A DNA stretch of 35,112 bases from Chloroflexota bacterium (GCA_013388845.1 JACAEN010000012.1:1-35112), one strand, 5' to 3'. Counted from the first letter of the stretch, positions 15,511-23,904 are shown. Notes: generated by a model from the sequence alone, not told the origin. Numbers and translations: made by a program.

Positions 15511-16611
15511 ATGAAGGCTATTATTCTGGTTGGTGGGGAGGCGACTAGGCTACGTCCCCTTACTTGTAACACTCCGAAAATAATGGTTCCCGTGTTGAAC
15601 CGCCCTTTCTTAGCACATCTCGTTGGCTATCTCAAAGCGCACAATATTGTTGATATAGTTCTTGCTATAGGGAAGTCACCTGAGCCGATTCAGAATTATT
15701 TCGGCGATGGCAGCAAGTTTGGTGTTAAGATAACGTACTCCATAGAAAATTTCCCCATGGGAACGGCCGGAGCCGTAAAAAATGCCGAAAGGTTCTTGAA
15801 CGATTCCTTTTTTGTTTTTAACGGGGATGTTTTCACCCTTATTGACCTGAGCTTGATGATGCGGCTACATCGTGAAAATAAAGCCACAGCCAGCTTGGCT
15901 TTGACACCTGTAGATGACCCTACTGTATATGGAGCGGTGGAAACAGACAGCCAGTGCCGGGTCAAACGTTTTATAGAAAAACCAAGCCGGGATAAAATAA
16001 CTACGAATATGATTAACGCTGGTATTTATGTCTTGGAACCTGATATTTTGAGTTACATCGGTTCCAACACCTTCTCCATGTTTGAGCATGACGTCTTCCC
16101 GCTGCTTCTGGAGAAGGGGCAGGCTATATATGGCTATCCGTTCCGTGATTACTGGATTGATATAGGCACTCCCGATAAGTATTTGAAGTTGCAGCGCGAT
16201 TTGCTCCAGCGCTCCGAGTTGGTCGGAGTAGGCAATAAAGGTACTAAATTGGAAGGTGCGAGCTTTATTCACTCCTCAGCTCAAATTCAAGGGCCTGCAG
16301 TAATCGGCGAAGGCTGCTTTATTGATAAGAATTCCATAATAAAAGGGCCGGCTGTATTGGGGACAAGATGTCGTGTAGAAGAGGGTGCTGTAATAGAAGG
16401 GGCAATATTATGGCAGGATTGTAAAATTGGCAAGAGGGCTAAGTTGAGAAACTGCCTGGTTGCGTCACGTTGTTGCATTGGTGAGGAAAGCGAAATTCTG
16501 GATGGCTGCGTTTTGGGAGATGATGTGCTAATCGGGAAGGGCAGTAAGCTCTCTAACGGAATCAAAATTTGGCCGGGTAAAACTATCGATCCTGGTACGA
16601 TTTCATTCTAA
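15511..16611 (+). CDS. Sugar-1-phosphate nucleotidyltransferase (mannose-1-phosphate guanylyltransferase-like)
   Basis: A 366-residue nucleotidyltransferase. The N-terminal catalytic domain carries the signature GGEATRLRPLT (8-18), then PK (23-24), FNGDVF (about 98-103) and IEKP (about 150). The C-terminal part (from about 255) is a left-handed beta-helix of hexapeptide-type repeats (VIGEGCFI, VLGTRCRVEEGAVIEG). This architecture fits GDP-mannose pyrophosphorylase or a related NDP-sugar synthase that activates sugars for glycans. Exact nucleotide and sugar specificity cannot be read from the sequence. It stands alone, with no glycan cluster nearby. A weak TTGACG...TAGATT lies close upstream. 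Confidence 0.88.
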   Translation: MKAIILVGGEATRLRPLTCNTPKIMVPVLNRPFLAHLVGYLKAHNIVDIVLAIGKSPEPIQNYFGDGSKFGVKITYSIENFPMGTAGAVKNAERFLNDSFFVFNGDVFTLIDLSLMMRLHRENKATASLALTPVDDPTVYGAVETDSQCRVKRFIEKPSRDKITTNMINAGIYVLEPDILSYIGSNTFSMFEHDVFPLLLEKGQAIYGYPFRDYWIDIGTPDKYLKLQRDLLQRSELVGVGNKGTKLEGASFIHSSAQIQGPAVIGEGCFIDKNSIIKGPAVLGTRCRVEEGAVIEGAILWQDCKIGKRAKLRNCLVASRCCIGEESEILDGCVLGDDVLIGKGSKLSNGIKIWPGKTIDPGTISF

Positions 16612-16702
16612 ATCAGCGAGCACTTGTTTGTTTATGCTTGGCTTCTCTGCCTCTTCTAACGCTTGAAGGTCAAATTTCGGGCTCAAAAAGAATGAGAAAT
16701 GC

Positions 16703-16960
16703 CTAGACATTAAACAAGAAACTGACTACGTCTCCGTCCTGAATGATGTAATTCTTGCCTTCTGTATTCAACAGGCCTCTTTTTCGCACCTCAGCTAGAT
16801 TGCCAGAACTTTCCAAATCGCTATAGCTGATAACCTCAGCCCGAATAAATCCCTTTTCCGTGTCGGAGTGAATCTTTCCGGCTGCCTTCGGTGCTGGAGT
16901 TCCACTGGGTATAGTCCAGGCCTTTGGCTCAGAGTAAACTGTGGTAAAAAAGAAATCAAC
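16703..16960 (-). pseudogene. C-terminal ychF remnant (TGS domain only)
   Basis: On the minus strand this encodes 85 residues ending in DGDVVSFLFNV and a TAG stop. By my alignment they match the last 85 residues (278-362) of the intact YchF encoded at 20544-21632 at 73 of 85 positions. The frame is uninterrupted, but upstream of 16960 the match stops abruptly, with no start codon, GTPase domain or homologous sequence. It is therefore a truncated duplicate of the TGS domain. The sequence between 16961 and 17100 is not recognisable. Substitutions are mostly conservative, so the fragment is either fairly recent or was once constrained. Confidence 0.85.
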
Positions 16961-17141
16961 GTCACAGCGTGGGGAGTGACAAACGCTATTTGGAAGTCTG
17001 TGCGAAGGTTGGTACTCTCAGTTGCAACCATCTCTTACCATGGAGCCTCTAGTGGAGACAACTTTGTCGCCAAATTTGTTGACCTTTTACGGGGGTGATG
17101 ATGAAATCGTGAAAAATATTTTAGAAAATCCCAAAAAAGTC

Positions 17142-17169
17142 TTGACAATTCCTGGAGAAATAGTACAAT
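17142..17169 (+). promoter_or_regulatory. Promoter of the GLUG lipoprotein gene
   Basis: TTGACA (17142-17147), 16-bp spacer, TACAAT (17164-17169). The -35 box is preceded by AAAAGTC (17135-17141), and the -10 box is inside the 18-bp sequence AGAAATAGTACAATAGTA (17156-17173), which recurs exactly at 24271-24288. The 5' leader is about 230 nt with no recognised riboswitch. Confidence 0.6.
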
Positions 17170-17409
17170 AGTACTAGTAAGAACAATTAATATTAGAGGG
17201 CGTCATCTGCGTAGCACCCAGACGGGTGTGCGGGTTCCTGAAATGTTTGGCCCAAAGTGTAAAGACGTGTGGTGTGGACTAGTTTTCCCTGCCAGGGTGA
17301 AATCGACTCTTCCTTTTGAATACTGGAGACTAACCGGAAATACACTTGCTCACTTCGTTGGGCAATCAAACGTATCAAATCATGCAACTACAAAATCCGG
17401 AGGTGAAGT

Positions 17410-20133
17410 ATGAACATGATACTTGATTCAAGGAGATATCACTACCTGAAAAGAATTAGTATCCTTCTGGTTACGCTAGCGTTAATTGCCGCGATGGTGA
17501 GCTGTCAACCGACCTGTGCTCCTCTCGAGTATACCTTGAGCATCTTGAGCACATTAGGTGGCTCAGTGACTATCCTTGATGGGGGCAGTCCTCCCTATCC
17601 AAGGGGAACGTCAGTCACGCTAGTGGCTGTCCCAGATCCTGGGTATCGTTTTGTCGAATGGACCGGCGATGTTGACGACGTAGAGGACGTCACTTCGCCC
17701 ACCATCACCATCACCATGAATGCAGCCAAGAGGGTGATGGCTGTCTTTGCAGCGATAGGCTACAGCCTTGCAGTAGATAGCACGGAAGGGGGCGAGGTAA
17801 TCACACCTGGCGAAGGAACTTTCACATACGACGCTGGCACGGTGGTTGACCTGCTCGCGGAAGCTGAGGCAGGCTATCAGTTCATCAACTGGACTGGTGA
17901 CGTGGGCACGATTGCTAATGTCAACGCTGCCTCGACTACCATCACTATGAACGGCGACTACTCCATCACCGCCAATTTTGAGCCTGTGCCTCCCGGGCAA
18001 TTCACCCTTACTATCTGCAGCACCGCTGGAGGCTCTGTGACTAGCCCTGGAGAGGGGACTCATATTTACGTCGCTGGCACGGTGGTTAGCCTGGTGGCCA
18101 CCCCAGCTAGCGGCTACCGGTTTGTGGAATGGACAGGCGATGTAGGCACAATTGCTAATATCAATGCTGCCTCGACTACCATCACCATGAATGGCCACTA
18201 TTCCATCACCGCTAACTTTATAGCCCAGTACAACCTGACGATAAATAGTACAAATGGTGGGGCGGTAGTCACCCCTGGCGAGGGAATTTTCACATATGAT
18301 GCTGGCACGGTGGTTGACTTGGTGGCAGAAGCTGAGGCAGGCTACCAGTTCATCAACTGGACCGGTGACGTGGGCATGATTGTCGATGTCAACGCTGCCT
18401 CGACCACCATCACCATGAACGATGACTACACTATAACCGCTAATTTCGCCGTACCAATATGGGATTGGTATGATTTGGATGCTGTCAGAAACAACTTAGG
18501 AGCTAGTTACTTTCTAATGAACGATCTCGACTCCTCTACTGCTGGTTATGAAGAGCTAGCGAGCCGGACAGCCAATGGAGGAAAAGGCTGGCAGCCGATT
18601 GGAACGGCTGCTGAAAATGACAGATTTGTCGGGAGTTTCGATGGTCAGGAACATGAGATACGGGACCTGTTTATCAAGCGCCCTGCTGAATATAATGTGG
18701 GGCTTTTCGGTGTTGTGGGTGGAGGAGGAGTCGTTGGGAATGTCAGCTTGATGAATGTCACTGTGATTGGCTACATTGGTGTTGGTGGTCTAGTTGGGGT
18801 CAATGATTATGGCAGTGTCAGCGACTGCTGTTGTAGCGGCAACGTGACTGGCAGTTGGCAGGTTGGTGGTCTGGCGGGGCATAACAGTGGCAATGTTACT
18901 AACTCCTGTTCCACCGGCAGAGTGGCTGGCTGGTGGTACGTTGGCGGTCTAGTGGGAGATAATGATGAAGGCAATGTCAGCAACTGTTATTCGAGCGGCA
19001 GTGTAATTGGGGGTTGGTGGGTTGGCGGTCTGGCAGGACATAATAGTGGCAATGTTAGTAACTCCTATTCCAGCGGACGAGTGACTGGCTGGTGGTACGT
19101 TGGCGGTCTAGTGGGAGATAATGATGAAGGCAATGTCAGCAACTGTTATTCGAGCGGCAGTGTGACCGGAGGTTGGTGGGTTGGCGGTCTGGCAGGACAT
19201 AATAGTGGGAATGTGAGTAACTCCTATTCCACGGGCAGCGTAACCGGCGGTTGGTGTGTTGGCGGTCTGGCAGGGCGCAATAGTGGGAATGTGAGCAGCT
19301 CCTATGCCATCGGCAGCGTAATTGGCGGTTGGTGTGTTGGCGGTCTGGCGGGGCATAATAGCGGCGACGTTAACAACTCCTATTCTACCGGCAGTGTGAC
19401 TGGTGATGAGTGTGTTGGCGGTCTGGTGGGATATAATGATTATGGTACTGTTAGCAACTCCTATTCTACGGGGAGTGTGGCAGGCAATACGCATGTCGGC
19501 GGTCTGGTGGGAAGGAATGAGAACTCTGTGAGCGACTCCTATTCCAGCAGCAGAGTTAGTGGCAATAATCATGTTGGCGGCCTGGTGGGAAAGAATAAGG
19601 ACACTGTAAGCGACTCCTATTCCACTGGCAGAGTTACTGGCAATAGTCATGTTGGCGGCTTGGTGGGAAAGAATGAGGGCCCTGTAAGCAACTCCTATTC
19701 CACTGGCAGAGTTAGTGGTAAAAAACATGTTGGCGGCTTGGTAGGAAAGAACGAGGGCTCTGTAAGCAACTCCTATTCCACTGGCAGCACGACTGGCAAT
19801 AGTTACGTGGGCGGCTTGGTAGGAAAGAACGAGGGCTTTGTAAGCAACTCCTATGCCATCGGCAGAGTGACTGGCAATAGTGACGTTGGCGGCTTGGTAG
19901 GAAAGAGTGAGAACACTGTGAGCAACTCCTTCTGGGACACCCAAACCAGTGGGCAAACCAGTTCGTCTGGCGGGACAGGCAAGACCACCGCAGAAATGAT
20001 GGACATCGACACCTTCACAGGAGCGGCTTGGGACATAATCACGGTCGGCAGCCCTGGCGAGCGCAATACGGCATATATCTGGAATATTGTTGACGACGAG
20101 ACCTATCCCTTCCTGAGCTGGCAGCCCATTTAA
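17410..20133 (+). CDS. GLUG-repeat / InlB-B-repeat-like surface lipoprotein
   Basis: A 907-residue exported protein. A basic N-terminus and hydrophobic segment (about 15-31) end in a lipobox-like MVSC, so C32 is the likely lipidated residue. Residues ~40-350 hold four ~70-residue divergent InlB B-repeat-like units (YTLSILSTLGGSV ... GYRFVEWTGDV ... ITMN). From ~420 to ~840 there are about 15 GLUG units of ~26 residues (VGGLVGxNxGxVSNSYSTGSVTG). The C-terminus (SFWDTQTSG, GGTGKTTAEM, ...YPFLSW) is the usual end of GLUG proteins. This points to a cell-surface adhesin or matrix-type protein with unknown ligand. The start is supported by GGAGGTG 4-6 nt upstream. Two GLUG units have been duplicated recently (159-bp period). 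It is flanked by the ychF remnant and intact ychF. Confidence 0.9.
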   Translation: MNMILDSRRYHYLKRISILLVTLALIAAMVSCQPTCAPLEYTLSILSTLGGSVTILDGGSPPYPRGTSVTLVAVPDPGYRFVEWTGDVDDVEDVTSPTITITMNAAKRVMAVFAAIGYSLAVDSTEGGEVITPGEGTFTYDAGTVVDLLAEAEAGYQFINWTGDVGTIANVNAASTTITMNGDYSITANFEPVPPGQFTLTICSTAGGSVTSPGEGTHIYVAGTVVSLVATPASGYRFVEWTGDVGTIANINAASTTITMNGHYSITANFIAQYNLTINSTNGGAVVTPGEGIFTYDAGTVVDLVAEAEAGYQFINWTGDVGMIVDVNAASTTITMNDDYTITANFAVPIWDWYDLDAVRNNLGASYFLMNDLDSSTAGYEELASRTANGGKGWQPIGTAAENDRFVGSFDGQEHEIRDLFIKRPAEYNVGLFGVVGGGGVVGNVSLMNVTVIGYIGVGGLVGVNDYGSVSDCCCSGNVTGSWQVGGLAGHNSGNVTNSCSTGRVAGWWYVGGLVGDNDEGNVSNCYSSGSVIGGWWVGGLAGHNSGNVSNSYSSGRVTGWWYVGGLVGDNDEGNVSNCYSSGSVTGGWWVGGLAGHNSGNVSNSYSTGSVTGGWCVGGLAGRNSGNVSSSYAIGSVIGGWCVGGLAGHNSGDVNNSYSTGSVTGDECVGGLVGYNDYGTVSNSYSTGSVAGNTHVGGLVGRNENSVSDSYSSSRVSGNNHVGGLVGKNKDTVSDSYSTGRVTGNSHVGGLVGKNEGPVSNSYSTGRVSGKKHVGGLVGKNEGSVSNSYSTGSTTGNSYVGGLVGKNEGFVSNSYAIGRVTGNSDVGGLVGKSENTVSNSFWDTQTSGQTSSSGGTGKTTAEMMDIDTFTGAAWDIITVGSPGERNTAYIWNIVDDETYPFLSWQPI
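18776..19935 (+). repeat. GLUG coding tandem repeats
   Basis: About 15 units of 72-81 bp encode VGGL(V/A)G..N...V.(N/D)SYS(T/S)G. The block around 18928-19075 is almost identical to 19087-19234 (offset 159 bp, two units), indicating a recent in-frame duplication. Confidence 0.85.
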
Positions 20134-20152
20134 TACAACCAGCGCTCAAACA

Positions 20153-20179
20153 TAGGGGCGGGGCTTGTCCCCGCCCCTA
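20153..20179. repeat. GC-rich hairpin after the GLUG gene
   Basis: Perfect 11-bp stem TAGGGGCGGGG (20153-20163) and its complement (20169-20179) with the 5-nt loop CTTGT. No T-run follows. It resembles the hairpin at 1256-1288. Confidence 0.7.
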
Positions 20180-20189
20180 CAGCATCCGA

Positions 20190-20290
20190 ATCCCAAATCA
20201 CAAGGACAAATACTAAGCAAATTCTGATTCCCAAATTTCAAAACTGTTTGGTCCTTTGGATTTTGGCCATTTGATATTGTTTAGGATTTA
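20190..20290. repeat. AT-rich degenerate repeat
   Basis: Contains CCCAAATCACAAGG, TTTGGATTTTGGCCATTTG and TTTAGGATTTA, of the same family as at 8676-8818. With the next element it fills the 20134-20543 gap. Confidence 0.5.
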
Positions 20291-20324
20291 GTGGCAGGGA
20301 TTGCCAGGTCCCGACAGTGTCGAG

Positions 20325-20535
20325 ATAAAATCGGCAGGAGTTACGAAGAATGCGATGGATGCTGAGCAAAGCAGCAACAGCGTGCTGGAAATAACCCCCC
20401 TTTATCCCCCTTATTCTAAGGGGGAGGGAGAACGAAACAATGCCTATTTTAAAAATTCCCCTCTTAAGGTAAGAGGGACAAGGGGAGTTATGAGAGAGAA
20501 TGCGCTCTGATTTCATCGGAGCAACTACAACATTT
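20325..20535. repeat. ~200-bp composite repeat, inverted relative to 7020-7257
   Basis: Plus-strand order: GTTACGAAGAATGC, GCTGAGCAAAGCAGCAAC, GTGCTGGAAATAACCCCCC, a CCCCCTTA...TAAGGGGG palindrome, TTCCCCTCTTAAGG...GGGGAGTTATGA, GCTCTGATTTCATCGGAGC and CAACTACAA. It ends at the 3' end of ychF. Confidence 0.75.
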
Positions 20536-20543
20536 TGGAAGGC

Positions 20544-21632
20544 CTAGACATTGAACAAGAAGGTAACTACATCTCCATCCTGGATGATGTAGTTCTTGCC
20601 TTCTGTTCTCAACAAGCCCCTTTTGCGCGCCTCAGCCAGATTGCCGCAACTTTCCAAATCACTATAGCTGATAACCTCAGCCCGGATAAATCCTCTTTCC
20701 ATGTCAGAGTGAATCTTTCCTGCTGCCTTTGGTGCTGGAGTTCCATTGGGTATAGTCCAGGCTTTTAGTTCGGAGGAGACTGTGGTAAAGAAGGAAATCA
20801 GACCCAGGAGGCGGTAGGATAGGTCGATAACTCGGTCAAGCGCCGGTTTGCTTAGTCCCAGCGCTTCGCGGAATTCCTTGGCTTCAGCCTCGCTGAGCTG
20901 AGCTAACTCTGCTTCTAACTTGCCGCATAGGGCAACGACGGCAAACTGAGGGTAAAGGGAACTTATCTCAGTTTCCATTTGCGCAGCCTGTGGTATTTGC
21001 TCCTCTCCGATATTGAGGATTATCAGCATGGGCTTGGCGGTCAGAAATTGATAGTTAGATAGCATTTTGAGTTCTTCTGTAGCTAAGCCCTGTAGTCTTA
21101 TTGGTACATCTTTCTCTAGCTCTGCCTTAATCTTTTGAAGCAAAAGTTGCTCCTTCAAATATGACTCCCGCTCTGCTGCTTTAGCTCCTTTTAAACTTGT
21201 CTCCAGTTTTTCAAGCCTTCTCTCGATAATGGCTAAATCAGAGATAGCGAGTTCTAAATCTAAGGCAGCTATGTCTCGTTTCGGCTCTATGCTTCCTTCA
21301 GGATGGGGAACGTTGCCATCTGCAAAAGCCCGGACAACCTGGAGCAAGGCATCCGCAGTGGTTAGGTAGTTTAGGAATTCTCCCCCTGCTCCTTCCTTGC
21401 CAAAGCCTTTGATCGAGCTGGCAATATCTATATAATTCACCTCTGCGGGAATGATCTTCTTGGGCTGGAATATGCTTGCCAGTACTGATAATCGGGCGTC
21501 GGGCACCTTGGCCACACCGATATTGGGAGCCAGCGTAGGGGAATAGGCAGCGACTTCAGCTTTGCCTCGGGTTAAGGCATTAAAGATAGTTGTTTTGCCG
21601 CTCTTGGGTATCCCGACGATGGCGACCTTCAT
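20544..21632 (-). CDS. ychF: Ribosome-binding ATPase YchF (OLA1 family)
   Basis: Obg-family P-loop NTPase that prefers ATP and binds ribosomes; it is implicated in translation and stress control. It has 362 residues, the family length. G1 GIPKSGKTT is at 7-15. The G4 position carries NIGE (207-210), the NxxE change that explains ATP preference. A coiled-coil stretch (about 130-175) precedes the rest of the G domain. The C-terminal TGS domain (about 278-362) ends in DGDVVTFLFNV. An 85-residue copy of this TGS domain lies at 16703-16960. The gene is divergent from holA, and a CTGACA-17-TATGAT promoter lies just upstream. Confidence 0.96.
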   Translation of the reverse strand: MKVAIVGIPKSGKTTIFNALTRGKAEVAAYSPTLAPNIGVAKVPDARLSVLASIFQPKKIIPAEVNYIDIASSIKGFGKEGAGGEFLNYLTTADALLQVVRAFADGNVPHPEGSIEPKRDIAALDLELAISDLAIIERRLEKLETSLKGAKAAERESYLKEQLLLQKIKAELEKDVPIRLQGLATEELKMLSNYQFLTAKPMLIILNIGEEQIPQAAQMETEISSLYPQFAVVALCGKLEAELAQLSEAEAKEFREALGLSKPALDRVIDLSYRLLGLISFFTTVSSELKAWTIPNGTPAPKAAGKIHSDMERGFIRAEVISYSDLESCGNLAEARKRGLLRTEGKNYIIQDGDVVTFLFNV

Positions 21633-21643
21633 AATTATATCCT

Positions 21644-21672
21644 ATCATATTTTGCTTTTGGACTTCTGTCAG
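21644..21672 (-). promoter_or_regulatory. Putative ychF promoter
   Basis: On the minus strand, CTGACA (21672-21667), 17-bp spacer, TATGAT (21649-21644), 12 bp ahead of the ATG. Five of six bases match consensus in each box. Confidence 0.5.
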
Positions 21673-21767
21673 GAAAAGCTGGTGCTGTGATAGAATAACT
21701 GCACAGATCCCTGAAGGCCTTGCGATTTGTGGGATCTCGACAGGTTTAATTTTGGATTTACCGGGTT

Positions 21768-21795
21768 CCCACGAAAATCGCAGGATTTTCGTGGG
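21768..21795. repeat. Perfect 12-bp hairpin upstream of holA
   Basis: CCCACGAAAATC (21768-21779), loop GCAG, GATTTTCGTGGG (21784-21795). It ends 13 bp before the holA ATG and so could occlude or shape the ribosome landing site; it may equally be a REP-type palindrome. Confidence 0.6.
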
Positions 21796-21808
21796 TGGAT
21801 TTAGGTAA

Positions 21809-22807
21809 ATGCTCTACATTCTTTATGGTCAGGATGATTTCTCTCTTTACCAAGCTGTGAAGGAAATTAAAGCTGGCTTGGGCGATGCGGAAATATTGGC
21901 AGCGAACACCACCAGCTTGGAGGGTCAGCATCTAACTTTGAGTGAACTTAGAGATAAATGTGATGCCGCTCCTTTTTTATCCTCACATCGCCTGGTCATA
22001 GTTGATGGCTTGTTAGGACGCTTTGAGGTAAAACAAGGGAGACCACGGTCTGGCAAAGATAAATCTGGGGATGGGCTGGGGGAATGGAAAGGCTTGGCTT
22101 CTTACATCAAGCAAATGTCACAAACGACTGTGCTGGTGCTAATTGATGAAGAGATACAAAGAGGTAATCCTCTATTGAAGGAGCTTTCACCGTTGGCTGA
22201 AGTAAAAGTTTTCTCTCTGTTACGGGGCAGGGAGTTGAGGGTCTGGATACAGAAGCGGGTGAAGGAAGAAGGTGGCGCTATCACCCCCCAGGCTGTGGAT
22301 TTGCTCGCTGAATTGGTAGGCGGAGACTTATGGGCCATGAGTAGTGAAATCCAGAAACTGCTTCTTTATTGCCAGGGACGCCCTATCACTGAAGATGATG
22401 TTGGACAACTGGTAAGCCATGTCCAGGAGGCTAATATCTTTGCTCTGGTGGATGCCGTGGCCGAAGGTCGGACCGAGTTAGCCCAGCGGATACTTCATCG
22501 GCTATATGATGAGGGTGTGGCACCAACGTATATCTTGGTCATGATTACCAGGCAATTCCGTCTCATAGCTCAAGTCAGAGATTTAGAAAAGGGGCTGTCC
22601 CACCGGCAGATTCAGGATAGGTTGGGGCTGAAATCAAGCTATAGCTTGGATAAAACGCTTAGACAGGCTAAATTGTATGATTTGGAGGGTGTAAAACGAG
22701 CTTACGATAAGCTTTTGGAAACCGACCTAGCCATCAAAACTGGCAAATATAGCGACAAATTAGCTCTCGAACTCCTAGTAACCGAACTGGCCTGCCTGAA
22801 TCCATGA
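21809..22807 (+). CDS. holA: DNA polymerase III subunit delta
   Basis: Clamp-loader subunit that opens the beta clamp. It has 332 residues, the normal length. The N-terminal MLYILYGQDDFSLYQAVKEIK, the RLVIVDGLL segment, EVKVFSLLRGRELRVWIQ(K/R) and the C-terminal LLETDLAIKTGKYSDKLALELL helices are typical of HolA. No functional P-loop is present, as expected for delta. It is divergent from ychF; a strong hairpin lies between its ATG and the promoter region. Downstream is a repeat-filled gap and then the PPC-domain gene. Confidence 0.93.
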   Translation: MLYILYGQDDFSLYQAVKEIKAGLGDAEILAANTTSLEGQHLTLSELRDKCDAAPFLSSHRLVIVDGLLGRFEVKQGRPRSGKDKSGDGLGEWKGLASYIKQMSQTTVLVLIDEEIQRGNPLLKELSPLAEVKVFSLLRGRELRVWIQKRVKEEGGAITPQAVDLLAELVGGDLWAMSSEIQKLLLYCQGRPITEDDVGQLVSHVQEANIFALVDAVAEGRTELAQRILHRLYDEGVAPTYILVMITRQFRLIAQVRDLEKGLSHRQIQDRLGLKSSYSLDKTLRQAKLYDLEGVKRAYDKLLETDLAIKTGKYSDKLALELLVTELACLNP

Positions 22808-22823
22808 GTGAAAGTCTTGGCCA

Positions 22824-22876
22824 CAGCGAAGCAATCTCCTCTTCCTCGATGGGAGAGGGTTAAGGTGAGGGTGATG
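22824..22876. repeat. CTCTCC/GGAGAGGG repeat after holA
   Basis: CTCCTCTTCCTCGATGGGAG, GAGGGTTAAGGTGAGGGTGA; a related copy forms the 3' end of the activase gene at 29562-29612 (CTCTCCCTTGATGGGAG ... GGTGAGGGTGA). Confidence 0.65.
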
Positions 22877-22906
22877 TGCTGAAGGTGTGGCAATGCCGGA
22901 AAATAA

Positions 22907-23212
22907 AATCCTAAATCCTGATATCTTGACTCCAAAAATAACAAATGATAAAGCTGAAATGTCAAATCAAGCTCAAAATCCAAGTCACAAAGCGAAGTAA
23001 TTTTGATATTTAAGTATTTGGATTTCACGAGGCTTTTTCAAAATTCCCCTCTCAAGATAAGAGGGGCTAGGGGAGTTATGAAAATAACCCCCTTTATCCC
23101 CCTTACTTTAAGGGGGACAGCGGAGGGAAAGAAGTAGGTTTGGCATTTAGGCATTTGGACGTTGACATCTGGGTTTGTTTAGGCTTGCCCTGAGCGAAGT
23201 CGAAGGGATTTA
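22907..23212. repeat. Repeat-filled gap holA-PPC gene
   Basis: In order: an AT-rich AAATCC-type stretch (22907-23030); the CCCCTCTCAAGATAAGAGGGG...GGGGAGTTATGA unit with the TAACCCCCTTTATCCCCC and CTTTAAGGGGG unit (23040-23130); and CCTGAGCGAAGTCGAAGGG (23188-23207), the element that also occurs in frame in the activase gene. No gene is seen here. Confidence 0.65.
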
Positions 23213-23260
23213 GTGCTTGGAGTTTGGAATTTAGCTTGGAATTCCAAGAGGAGGTTTAGC

Positions 23261-23713
23261 ATGAAAGCATGTGAAGGACGAATTGGTCGGGTTTTCGTGA
23301 TACGGCTGGAGGATGGCGATGTTGTGCCCGAGTGTATCGAGCGGTTTGCCAAGAGCAAGCGGGTGTCTGTGGGGCAGGCTATCTTAGTGGGTGGAATTGG
23401 AGGTGGCGATGTTGTTGTCGGACCGAGGCATTCGGACGAGAGACCGCCAGAGCCTATGCTCCTACCCATTGATGGAGCACATGAGGTGGTGGGGGTGGGC
23501 GTGCTCGCCCCCGGTGAAGATGGCAAACTGATTCTCCATATCCATGCTGCGCTGGGTCGGGCCGGACAGACCATGACCGGATGTCTGCGGCAGGGCGTCA
23601 CCACGTGGCTTGTCGGAGAGGTCATCCTCTATGAAATCCTCGGCGCAGATGTGCTGCGTATCCAAGACAAGAAGAGCGGCTTCGAGCTCCTGGAGCCTGG
23701 GAGCAGCCGATGA
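23261..23713 (+). CDS. PPC/DUF296-domain protein
   Basis: A 150-residue stand-alone PPC domain (plants and prokaryotes conserved, DUF296). The pattern RIGRVFVIRLEDGDVVPEC, GQAILVGGIGG, the His-containing LHIHAALGR and MTGCLRQGVTTWLVGEVIL is characteristic; the histidines suggest the metal site seen in prokaryotic members. The biological role in bacteria is unknown, and a DNA-related function is known only for the plant AT-hook forms. ATG 23261 is chosen because GAGGAGG (23248-23254) is 6 nt upstream; in-frame codons upstream are repeat sequence. Its composition is more GC-rich than the surrounding spacers. Confidence 0.88.
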   Translation: MKACEGRIGRVFVIRLEDGDVVPECIERFAKSKRVSVGQAILVGGIGGGDVVVGPRHSDERPPEPMLLPIDGAHEVVGVGVLAPGEDGKLILHIHAALGRAGQTMTGCLRQGVTTWLVGEVILYEILGADVLRIQDKKSGFELLEPGSSR

Positions 23714-23715
23714 AC

Positions 23716-23775
23716 AATTCTGAAGACATAATACTTAATTTGTAGTAGGCTTACTTGGTATTGTGTCCGTGGAAT
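23716..23775. repeat. Left direct repeat flanking the HTH/exported-protein module
   Basis: ATTCTGAAGACATAATACTT through TTGTAGTAGGCTTA, then GTGTCCGTGGAAT. It matches 25281-25350 (ATTCTGGGACATAACACCTG through TCGTAGTAGGCCTA, GTGTCTCTGGAAT) with roughly 80% identity over the first 33 bp. Confidence 0.5.
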
Positions 23776-23904
23776 CCATTTGCAGTTAACAAATTGGCTA
23801 AACTGCTAAAATAGGATTGTGTCAGTAAAGTTGATAGCCAAGAAAGACTCCTTGGGCCTCCCTGTGTTTACTTACGGCTGACCTCTATAGAGGTAGCCTT
23901 TGGG

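Noticed and set aside
17170-17409. Long leader of the GLUG gene considered as a riboswitch (c-di-GMP, fluoride, cobalamin)
   Set aside because: None of the conserved core sequences of those classes could be recognised; left as an unassigned leader.
18776-19935. Regular ~78-bp repeats considered as a possible CRISPR array
   Set aside because: Units are contiguous coding repeats with no spacers and encode GLUG motifs.
19108-19956. A 282-codon repetitive minus-strand frame opposite the GLUG repeats
   Set aside because: Its periodicity is inherited from the GLUG repeats on the other strand; no ribosome site or known domain.
20301-20510. A 69-codon plus-strand frame
   Set aside because: It is entirely translation of the dispersed ~200-bp repeat; the inverted copy at 7020 also gives frames by chance.
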